Made by a program: the position numbers and the translations under genes. The notes under the pieces are model-generated. The model worked only from the letters and a program-made list of their open reading frames with translations, searched no databases and had not been told where the DNA came from. This document shows positions 1 to 5,229 of a DNA stretch of 5,229 nt, one piece after another (positions within the stretch are counted from its first letter, which is position 1; every line of letters begins with the position of its first letter). The DNA lies in the NCBI GenBank assembly GCA_013361745.1, contig JABFXM010000295.1:1-5229 (forward strand), given 5' to 3'. Source of the stretch: Gemmatimonadaceae bacterium (GTDB taxonomy: Bacteria; Gemmatimonadota; Gemmatimonadetes; Gemmatimonadales; Gemmatimonadaceae).

Positions 1-694
1 CGTTCGCGCCTGACGCGCGCGTCAACGCGAGCGCGAGCTTGAACGCGATCCCGACCGCGGCGAGGTTCTTGTCCGGGTACTCGCAGCCGTCGCGCTTCGG
101 GTTGAGCACCGCGAGGCAGTCGGGCAGAGCGCCGCCAGGCAAGTGATGGTCGCTGACGATGACGTCGATCCCGGCGCGGCAGAGCGCACCCACCGGCTCG
201 CGTGCGCTCGTCCCGCAGTCGCAGGTGACCACTACCCTCGCGCCGGCGTCGATCGCCGCGCGCACTCCTGCCATCGAGAGATCGTAGCCGTCGGTGACGC
301 GGTGCGGGATGAAGGGTACCGCGGTCCCGCCGAGCTCGCGGATCGTGCGCGTCAGGATCGTCGTCGAGCAGATCCCGTCGACGTCGTAGTCGCCGTGCAC
401 CATCACCGTCTCGCGGTTGCGCACGGCGGTGGCGAGGCGCTCGACCGCCTTGTCGAGGTCGAGCATCGCCGAGGGCTGATGGAGCTGGTCGAGCCGCGGA
501 CGCAGGTAGCGCTTCGCGTCCTCCGGCGCGATCTGCCCGCGCGCGACGAGCAGCCGGCAGACGATCGGCGGGAGCTTCAGCGCCTCGACGAGCGCCGCGA
601 CCGCGCTCTCATCCACCGCCTGCGGAAGGATCCAGCGCGGCTGCGGGCGGACGCCGGCGGTGCGCGCGGCGAGCGGGGCGGCGGATGCGGTCAC
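1..694 (-). CDS. recJ: Single-stranded-DNA-specific 5'-3' exonuclease RecJ, N-terminal 231 residues (3' end cut off by the window)
   Basis: RecJ is a cytoplasmic DHH-superfamily, metal-dependent exonuclease that degrades 5'-ended single strands in recombinational repair. My translation of the minus strand shows the family motifs in order: GDYDVDG at residues 101-107, TCDCGTSA at 157-164, the signature SDHH at 181-184, then NPKR (198-201) leading into AAVGIAFKL (212-220). The conserved N-terminal RWILP is at 20-24. RecJ is usually about 560-580 residues, so the DHHA1 and OB-fold parts lie outside the window. The GTG start at 694-692 is well constrained: an in-frame TAA lies nine bases before it, and the first in-frame ATG comes only at residue 77, after conserved sequence. 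No clear Shine-Dalgarno precedes it. It is the last gene of the visible cluster, 38 bases after the zinc-ribbon gene. A non-RecJ DHH phosphoesterase is unlikely given the full motif set. Confidence 0.96.
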   Translation of the reverse strand, partial: MTASAAPLAARTAGVRPQPRWILPQAVDESAVAALVEALKLPPIVCRLLVARGQIAPEDAKRYLRPRLDQLHQPSAMLDLDKAVERLATAVRNRETVMVHGDYDVDGICSTTILTRTIRELGGTAVPFIPHRVTDGYDLSMAGVRAAIDAGARVVVTCDCGTSAREPVGALCRAGIDVIVSDHHLPGGALPDCLAVLNPKRDGCEYPDKNLAAVGIAFKLALALTRASGAN

Positions 695-712
695 GAGCGA
701 AATTTACCGGCC

Positions 713-724
713 GCCCCGAGGGGC
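713..724 (-). other. Small GC-rich inverted repeat between the zinc-ribbon gene and recJ
   Basis: The 38-base gap before recJ contains a perfect inverted repeat of GCCCC and GGGGC separated by two bases. In RNA it would realistically fold as a 4-bp stem with a four-base loop. No U tract follows, so it is not a convincing intrinsic terminator. It ends about 18 bases before the recJ GTG and could affect translation initiation or mRNA processing. In DNA this GC-rich a short palindrome can also arise by chance. Confidence 0.3.
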
Positions 725-732
725 AACAAGCA

Positions 733-1437
733 TCATTCCGCTGCGTACAGCAGCACCCCGCACGCCTCGCACATCTCGATCGCGCCCGTGCGCGCCATCT
801 CGTGCCGCCGCTGCAGCGGCAGCGCCGTGTCGCAGCTCGCGCAGGCGCCGCCACGCAGCGGGAACACCGACTGCCCGCGCCGCCGGCGACGTACCTTGTC
901 GTACTTCGACAGCAGCGAGCTGTTCACGCGCTTCGCCGAGCCGTCGCGCTTCATGCGCGCGTGGCGCAGCTCCTCCTCGATCGCGCGGCGCTCGCTCGCG
1001 ATCGTGGTGCGCTCGGTCTCCTGCGAGCCCTCGATCTCGGCTACCGCGAGCTCCGCCTGCTGCGCGCGCGCCCGCGCCTCCTCGACGCGCGCCGCGATCC
1101 GCGCCGCTTCGGCGTCGGCGTCGCTCGCCATGCGCCGCGCGCTCTCGAGCTGCGCGCTCGCGGCGTTGGCTTCCCGGATGTTGGTGATCCCGTCGAGCTG
1201 CTTCTGGTTCCGCTCCTGGAGGGTGCGGTGCTGCGCCGCGCGGGCGCGTGCCTCGCGCAGCTTGTCCTCCTCGGCGCCGAGCGCATGCTTCGCCCGCTGC
1301 AGCGCCGTCGCGGCGAGCTCGCGGCTGCGCTCCAGCTCCTGCAGCCGCGGCTCGAGCGCGCGCAGCCGCGTCTCCAACGCTTCCACCGCCGCGTCTTCCC
1401 CTTCCAGAGCCACCAGCGCCATCACGTCCGGGTGCAC
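733..1437 (-). CDS. C4-type zinc-ribbon, coiled-coil protein (PF02591 / FlgZ-CdsZ-like family)
   Basis: This is a complete 234-residue protein. Residues about 10-175 are almost entirely charged and Ala/Leu/Glu/Arg-rich helix with heptad character, as expected of a long antiparallel coiled coil. A basic stretch with five consecutive arginines (183-187) follows. The C-terminal zinc ribbon has CASC at 199-202 and CEAC at 223-226. This arrangement matches the PF02591 family, whose studied members include Helicobacter HP0958 (a chaperone of RpoN that also binds flaA mRNA) and chlamydial CdsZ. There is no signal peptide or membrane segment, so it should be cytoplasmic. The GTG start at 1437-1435 is chosen because GGAGGGA lies two bases before it; the internal GTG/ATG at codons 5-6 is too far from that site. 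It lies 27 bases after dnaG. The family is clear but its role here is unknown. A flagellar or secretion role is not supported by the neighbours, and a nucleic-acid role is my inference. Confidence 0.93.
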   Translation of the reverse strand: MHPDVMALVALEGEDAAVEALETRLRALEPRLQELERSRELAATALQRAKHALGAEEDKLREARARAAQHRTLQERNQKQLDGITNIREANAASAQLESARRMASDADAEAARIAARVEEARARAQQAELAVAEIEGSQETERTTIASERRAIEEELRHARMKRDGSAKRVNSSLLSKYDKVRRRRRGQSVFPLRGGACASCDTALPLQRRHEMARTGAIEMCEACGVLLYAAE

Positions 1438-1439
1438 AC

Positions 1440-1446
1440 TCCCTCC
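1440..1446 (-). promoter_or_regulatory. Shine-Dalgarno site of the zinc-ribbon gene
   Basis: The minus strand reads GGAGGGA two bases before the GTG start at 1437 (four bases if only the GGAGG core is counted). It is the only strong Shine-Dalgarno-like sequence at any gene start in this window, and it decides the start codon. An ATG just upstream (1448-1446) overlaps this site but opens a frame that ends after eight codons. Confidence 0.75.
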
Positions 1447-1464
1447 ATCGTCTCTGTAGTGCGG

Positions 1465-3438
1465 CTACGCCCGCCGCTTGCGAAATCCTTCCGTCTTCAA
1501 CCCCTTCAGTCCCAGCTCACGCATCTCCGCGCCGAGCTGCTGTATCCGGCGCAGCAGCGTGTCCTGTGCATCGCCCGTCGCGGCGCGCCGCTGCTCCTCG
1601 AGCGCCGCGAGCTCCTCTTCGATCTCGAAGGCGCGCAGCTTGTTGATCGAATGTACGACGACGGAGGCCGCGTCTCCAACTGCCTCCGGCTCGACGAGGA
1701 GCTGCTGCTGCATCGTCACCACGTCCTCCGGGCTCAGCGCGGCGGCGATCGCGTCCACCGGCGCGTCCTCCTCCGCCGCGAGGAGCGTGGCGAAGATCCG
1801 CCGGTAGGCGGGAACGCGGAACCCGTTCGTTCCCAGCTTCTCGGCCACCATCTCGAGTTGCGGACGCTGGTGAAAGAGCGCGCGGAGCAGCTCACGCTCG
1901 ACCAGCGCCGTCTTCCCGGTCACTTTCCCCCAGCCACGGATCGCCGGCCGCTCCTCGACCCATCCCCGACGGTCGCCGCCGCGCCGGTCGCCGCGCCGCT
2001 TGAGGAAGGGTCGCTGCGGGACGAACTCCTCGGGCGGAGGACCCTCGTTCATCCCGGGTGGCGGTCCCTCCATGTCGGGCGCGCCGTCGGGCGCCGTGAA
2101 ATCGTCGCGCCGCGCGCCGGCACGTTCCGGCGCGATCTGGCTCGCGCGCGGTGACACGACGCGACGCGCCTCCTCGGCGAGCAGCTCGCGGCTCACCCCC
2201 GACGCCTCGCTCGCCCGGGCGATGTAGATGTCCCGCATCAGCGGGTCGGCGGTGGCGCGGATCGTCGGCAGGAGTCGGTCGAGGGCGCGGCGCTTCCCGG
2301 CGAGATCGCCGAACCAGCCGGCGCGCTCGAGGATCTGCACCTTCCGCTCGAAGAGATCGACCGCCTCGCCGAGCCGCGCGCGCAATCCGTCGGCGCCGTG
2401 CCTGGCGACGTAGCTGTCCGGATCCTCGCCGTCGGGGAGCGTGACGACGTGTACCGCCGCCCCCTGGCGCAGCAGCTCGTCCCCCGAGCGGAACGCCGCC
2501 TTCTGCCCCGGTGCGTCCGCGTCGTACAGCAGGTAGACCTTCTTCGCGTAGCGGGTGACGAGCCGCGCCTGGTCCTCGGTCATCGCCGTGCCTAACGGCG
2601 CGACGACTTCCTCGACCCCCGCCGCCATCAGCCGCACGACGTCGAAGTAACCCTCGACGACGAGCATCCGCTCCTCGCGCCGCGCCGCCAGCTTCGCGAC
2701 GTTCAGCCCGTAGAGCAGCTTCCCCTTCGAGAACACCGGCGTCTCCGGGGAGTTCAGGTACTTCGGCTCCCCCTCGCCGATCACCCGCCCGCCGAAGCCG
2801 ACGTGGCGCCCGCTGACGTCGAGGATCGGGAACATGAGCCGGCCGCGAAAGCGCGGACGCGGCTCCGTGTTCTCCTCGCGCTTCACCATAAACCCGCCCT
2901 CGAGCAGGGCGTCGTCGTCGTAGCCGAGCGAGTTGAGCGAGGCCCGCATCAGGCCGATCTCGCGCGGCGCGAAGCCGAGCGCGAAGCGGTTCGCGACCTC
3001 CTCGCTGATCCCGCGCTGCGCCAGGTAGTCGCGCGCCGGCCCCGCGTTGAGCTCCTCCCACAGATAGCGGGTGAAGTACTCCGCCGCCGCCGCGTTCATC
3101 TCCCAGAACCGCGCGCGCGGATCGGGGCCGTCCCGCTTGTCGCGCTCGACCTCGCGCACCTCGATCCCCGACTTCTCCGCCACCAGCTTCACCGCCGCCG
3201 GCCAGTCCATCCCCAGCCGCTTCTGCAGGAAGGTGAAGACGTCGCCGCCCTCGTGACACACGAAGCAGTAGTAGATCTTCTTCTTCGGCGAGACGGAGAA
3301 GTTTCGGTTCGTCCCCTGATGGAAGGGACAGGGCCCGCGGTAGTCGGCCCCGGTACGCCTCAGCTCCACGTACTCCCCGATCACCTGCACGATGTCCGCG
3401 CTCTCGCGGATTCGCTCGATCGTCTCGTCGGGGATCAT
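1465..3438 (-). CDS. dnaG: DNA primase DnaG, complete
   Basis: DnaG synthesises the RNA primers for lagging-strand DNA replication, working with the replicative helicase DnaB. The 657-residue protein shows the whole architecture. The N-terminal CHC2 zinc-binding domain has C37, H40, C58 and C61. The catalytic core begins with the RFRGRLMFPI segment (196-205). The Toprim motifs follow: E262 in VVEGYFDVV, D306 and D308 in LYDADAPGQ, and the acidic EDPDSY at 338-343. A low-complexity linker spans about 430-505, and a helical C-terminal domain (about 508-657) is expected to bind DnaB. Length is slightly above the usual 580-640, mostly because of the linker. The ATG at 3438 gives the typical IPDETIERIRESADIVQVIG N-terminus. 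Only 13 bases separate it from the mutS2 stop and there is no strong Shine-Dalgarno, so translational coupling is likely. The zinc finger differs from the common CFGCGxGG form (see findings). No rpoD follows, unlike in the enterobacterial rpsU-dnaG-rpoD operon. Confidence 0.99.
   Translation of the reverse strand: MIPDETIERIRESADIVQVIGEYVELRRTGADYRGPCPFHQGTNRNFSVSPKKKIYYCFVCHEGGDVFTFLQKRLGMDWPAAVKLVAEKSGIEVREVERDKRDGPDPRARFWEMNAAAAEYFTRYLWEELNAGPARDYLAQRGISEEVANRFALGFAPREIGLMRASLNSLGYDDDALLEGGFMVKREENTEPRPRFRGRLMFPILDVSGRHVGFGGRVIGEGEPKYLNSPETPVFSKGKLLYGLNVAKLAARREERMLVVEGYFDVVRLMAAGVEEVVAPLGTAMTEDQARLVTRYAKKVYLLYDADAPGQKAAFRSGDELLRQGAAVHVVTLPDGEDPDSYVARHGADGLRARLGEAVDLFERKVQILERAGWFGDLAGKRRALDRLLPTIRATADPLMRDIYIARASEASGVSRELLAEEARRVVSPRASQIAPERAGARRDDFTAPDGAPDMEGPPPGMNEGPPPEEFVPQRPFLKRRGDRRGGDRRGWVEERPAIRGWGKVTGKTALVERELLRALFHQRPQLEMVAEKLGTNGFRVPAYRRIFATLLAAEEDAPVDAIAAALSPEDVVTMQQQLLVEPEAVGDAASVVVHSINKLRAFEIEEELAALEEQRRAATGDAQDTLLRRIQQLGAEMRELGLKGLKTEGFRKRRA
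1963..1998 (-). repeat. Short tandem repeat coding for the RG-rich part of the DnaG linker
   Basis: Two imperfect 15-base copies lie side by side at about 1968-1982 and 1983-1997, each containing GGTCGCCGC on the plus strand. They encode RRGDRRGGDRRG, DnaG residues 481-492. The repeat is in frame and looks like local duplication inside a flexible linker rather than a mobile or regulatory repeat. Confidence 0.6.
2032..2070 (-). repeat. In-frame EGPPP repeat in the DnaG linker
   Basis: DnaG residues 457-461 and 465-469 are both EGPPP, with period eight. The underlying DNA copies are similar but not identical. They form the acidic, proline-rich half of the linker, just before its arginine/glycine-rich half. 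Confidence 0.55.
2589..2599. repeat. Copy 1 of the 11-base motif TGCCTAACGGC, inside dnaG
   Basis: The plus strand reads TGCCTAACGGC, so the coding strand reads GCCGTTAGGCA. In frame it supplies P281, L282 and G283 of DnaG with leucine written as TTA (2595-2593). The motif is a short inverted repeat, GCC and GGC around four bases. An identical copy lies at 3766-3776 in mutS2. Confidence 0.7.
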
Positions 3439-3451
3439 CGGCGTCGCTCGC

Positions 3452-5229
3452 TCACAGCTCGGCGATGGTGACGCCGGTGCCGCCCTCGTTCCAGGCGCCG
3501 GCCCTGAATCCGCGGATGCGCGTGTCCTTGCGCAGCATCTCGTTGACGACCGCGCGCAGCGCGTTCGTTCCCTTCCCGTGGATGATCCGCAGCTCCTTCA
3601 GGTCGGCGCGGATCGCCGAGTCGAGCGCGTGCATCACCGCCACCTCGGCTTCGTCGGCGCGCATCCCGCGCAGGTCGATCTCGGTGTCGACGCGGACTTC
3701 CGGCGCGTCGCCGACGAGCGTCACCGCGCGCTCCTGCGGCTGCTGGTTGGCCGAGCGGCGCAGGCTGCCTAACGGCACGGCGAGCTTCATGACGCCGACC
3801 GCGACCACCGCCTCGTCGTCGCGCACGTCGATCACCCGCCCCGTGCGCCCGCCGAGCGTTTCCACTTCGACGAGATCGCCCTCGCTGATCTCCCCGTCTC
3901 TCTCTCGGAGCCGCTCTCCTCCGTCATCGCCGCGTTGAACGCGATCGAGGCGCGCCAGTGCCTCGCGCTGGTCGCCCGCCATCCGCTCGACGCGCTGCCG
4001 CGCCGAGCGCGCCGCCTCGTCGGCGGCGTCGCTCGCGGTCTTCTTCAGCTCCGCGATCGTGCGCTCGATCTCGGCGCGCGCGTCCAGCAGGTAGCGGCGC
4101 GCCTCCTGCCGCGACGCGCGCTCCACCTCGCGTTCGCGCTCCCGCACGCGCTGCTCGCGCTCGGCCAGCCGCTGCGCGCGGTGACGCGCTTCCTCGGCCA
4201 TCGCCGCGGTCTCGCGCTCGCGTGTCGTGAGCTCGGTGTCCCGCCGCTCCAGCGATTCGATCAGCGCCGCCGCGTTGCGCTCGTCGATCGGCAGCCGCTC
4301 CTCGGCGCGCGCGATCACCACGTCGGGAAGGTTCAGCCGTCGGGCGATGCTGATCCCGTAGGAGCGGCCGGGAATCCCCTTGATCAGGCGATACGTCGGC
4401 GCGAGCGCCACCGCGTCGAACTGCAGCGAGGCGTTGACGACGCCGTCCACCTCGCCGGCGAGCTGCTTCAGCGCGCCGAGGTGCGTCGTCGCGAGGGTGA
4501 GGACACCGCGCGCCGTCAGCGCCTCGAGGATCGCCCCGCCCAACGCTGCTCCCTCGACGGGATCGGTCCCCGACCCGAGCTCGTCCACCAGCGCGAGGGA
4601 GTTGTTCGTCGAGCGCCGGAGGATCTCGCCGAGGTTCCGGAGATGGGCGCTGTAGGTCGAGAGCGAGGCCTCGATCGACTGCTCGTCGCCGATGTCGGCG
4701 AAGACGTCGTCGAACACCGCGAGTTGCGTCCCCGGCTCGACGGGCACCGGCGTCCCGCACTGCGCCAGCATCGACAGCAGCCCGACCGCCTTGAGCAGCA
4801 CCGTCTTCCCGCCCGTATTGGGCCCCGAGACGAGCAGCGTCCGCTCCCCTGGCGCCATCGTCAGGTCGAAGGGGACGACCGCGACGCCCTGCGCGAGCAG
4901 CAACGGGTGCCGTCCGCCGACGATCGTGAAGCCGTCGCGCGGGGCGACCAGCTCCGCGCTCGCGCAGCGGAACTCGATCGCGTAGCGCGCACGCGCATAG
5001 AGCGAGTCGAGCGCGACCAGCGCCTCGAGCGCGCCGCGCATCTCCTCCGCGAGCGGTCGCACGCGGTCGGTCAGCTCGAGCAGGACGCGATCGACCTCGC
5101 GCTGCTCCTCCGCCTCGAGCTCGCGGATGCGATTTCCGAACTCGATCGCCGCCGGCGGCTCGACGAAAAGCGTCGCCCCGGTCTGCGAGGCGTCGTGGAC
5201 GATCCCACCGACCGCGACGTGGCCGCCGC
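3452..5229 (-). CDS. mutS2: MutS2 family ATPase/endonuclease, C-terminal 591 residues (5' end cut off by the window)
   Basis: MutS2 proteins are MutS-like ATPases with a C-terminal Smr nuclease domain. They are linked to suppression of recombination and, in Bacillus subtilis, to rescue of collided ribosomes. The frame is open to the window edge. Counting visible residues, GIVHDASQTGATLFVEP lies near the start (8-24), followed by Walker A GPNTGGKT (135-142), the DIGDEQSIEASLSTYSAHL segment (178-196), Walker B LVDELGSGTDP (213-223) and the ATTH histidine (249). A long charged coiled coil runs from about 315 to 430, then a KOW-like segment (about 448-490) that includes GDLVEVETLGGRTG. The Smr domain (about 513-591) has IDLRG (517-521) and HGKGT (550-554). 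By comparison with about 780-800-residue homologues, roughly 190-200 N-terminal residues are missing. The visible GTG at 5062 is internal, because conserved sequence continues upstream of it. A mismatch-repair MutS is excluded by the Smr domain. dnaG follows after 13 bases. Confidence 0.98.
   Translation of the reverse strand, partial: GGHVAVGGIVHDASQTGATLFVEPPAAIEFGNRIRELEAEEQREVDRVLLELTDRVRPLAEEMRGALEALVALDSLYARARYAIEFRCASAELVAPRDGFTIVGGRHPLLLAQGVAVVPFDLTMAPGERTLLVSGPNTGGKTVLLKAVGLLSMLAQCGTPVPVEPGTQLAVFDDVFADIGDEQSIEASLSTYSAHLRNLGEILRRSTNNSLALVDELGSGTDPVEGAALGGAILEALTARGVLTLATTHLGALKQLAGEVDGVVNASLQFDAVALAPTYRLIKGIPGRSYGISIARRLNLPDVVIARAEERLPIDERNAAALIESLERRDTELTTRERETAAMAEEARHRAQRLAEREQRVREREREVERASRQEARRYLLDARAEIERTIAELKKTASDAADEAARSARQRVERMAGDQREALARLDRVQRGDDGGERLRERDGEISEGDLVEVETLGGRTGRVIDVRDDEAVVAVGVMKLAVPLGSLRRSANQQPQERAVTLVGDAPEVRVDTEIDLRGMRADEAEVAVMHALDSAIRADLKELRIIHGKGTNALRAVVNEMLRKDTRIRGFRAGAWNEGGTGVTIAEL
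3766..3776. repeat. Copy 2 of the 11-base motif TGCCTAACGGC, inside mutS2
   Basis: This copy is identical to the one at 2589-2599. Here the next base extends the inverted repeat to TGCC and GGCA around TAAC (3766-3777). In frame it encodes Pro-Leu-Gly in the KOW-like segment of MutS2, again with leucine written as TTA (3772-3770). Confidence 0.7.

Noticed and set aside
713..724. Intrinsic terminator after the zinc-ribbon gene
   Set aside because: The inverted repeat is short and is not followed by a U tract on the coding strand. It does not look like a Rho-independent terminator, so read-through into recJ is expected.
143..2154. Long plus-strand open frames (438 residues at 143-1459 and 489 residues at 685-2154)
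   Set aside because: They lie opposite recJ, the zinc-ribbon gene and dnaG, whose motifs are unmistakable on the minus strand. The predicted products are Arg/Ala/Ser-rich with no recognisable domain, as expected of antisense frames in high-GC DNA.
1892..3259. 455-residue minus-strand frame overlapping dnaG
   Set aside because: It is an out-of-frame reading of dnaG, extremely Arg/Gly/Ala-rich, and is displaced by the complete primase in the correct frame. The 278-residue frame at 3924-4760 inside mutS2 is rejected for the same reason.
2803..3938. Plus-strand frames opposite dnaG and mutS2 (2803-3471, 3392-3772, 3465-3938)
   Set aside because: They are antisense shadows of dnaG and mutS2 with biased composition, no domain motifs and no supporting ribosome binding site.
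3930..4260. Repetitive GC-rich sequence in mutS2 resembling a DNA repeat array
   Set aside because: The repetition comes from the Arg/Glu/Ala-rich coiled coil of MutS2 and high-GC codon choice. There is no fixed repeat unit or spacing.
5060..5062. GTG at 5062 as the mutS2 start
   Set aside because: The frame stays open to the window edge and the 55 codons upstream contain the conserved MutS2 segment GIVHDASQTGATLFVEP. The GTG is therefore internal and the gene is cut by the window.

Overview
This window is a high-GC (roughly two-thirds G+C) bacterial chromosome segment. It carries four genes, all on the minus strand, packed head to tail: mutS2 (5' part missing), dnaG, a zinc-ribbon coiled-coil protein gene and recJ (3' part missing). 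Transcription runs from base 5229 towards base 1. The gaps are only 13, 27 and 38 bases, so this looks like the interior of one operon. I see no promoter, terminator, tRNA, rRNA, insertion sequence, CRISPR array or integration scar.

Layout: 3452-5229 is MutS2 from just before its GIVHD motif through the ATPase, coiled coil, KOW-like segment and Smr nuclease domain. 1465-3438 is a complete DNA primase DnaG. 733-1437 is a complete 234-residue protein of the C4 zinc-ribbon (PF02591, FlgZ/CdsZ-like) family. 1-694 is the first 231 residues of the ssDNA exonuclease RecJ, including the GDYDVDG and DHH motifs. No gene-free stretch is longer than 38 bases.

The genes share a theme. DnaG primes replication, RecJ degrades 5'-ended ssDNA in repair, and MutS2 is linked to recombination control and, in Bacillus, to rescue of collided ribosomes. 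The zinc-ribbon protein has no settled general function, and its place here suggests a nucleic-acid role. The lineage cannot be fixed from four housekeeping genes. High GC, the DnaG zinc-finger variant (CFVCHEGG) and the CGTTAGGC-type motif are what I would expect of Gemmatimonadota or a relative, but that is recollection-based inference.

This is mostly an ordinary housekeeping region, and I do not see a new defence or mobile system. The points worth a second look are an identical 11-base semi-palindrome that holds the only two TTA leucine codons in the window, an unusual low-complexity linker in DnaG, the DnaG zinc-finger variant, and the zinc-ribbon gene lying between dnaG and recJ.
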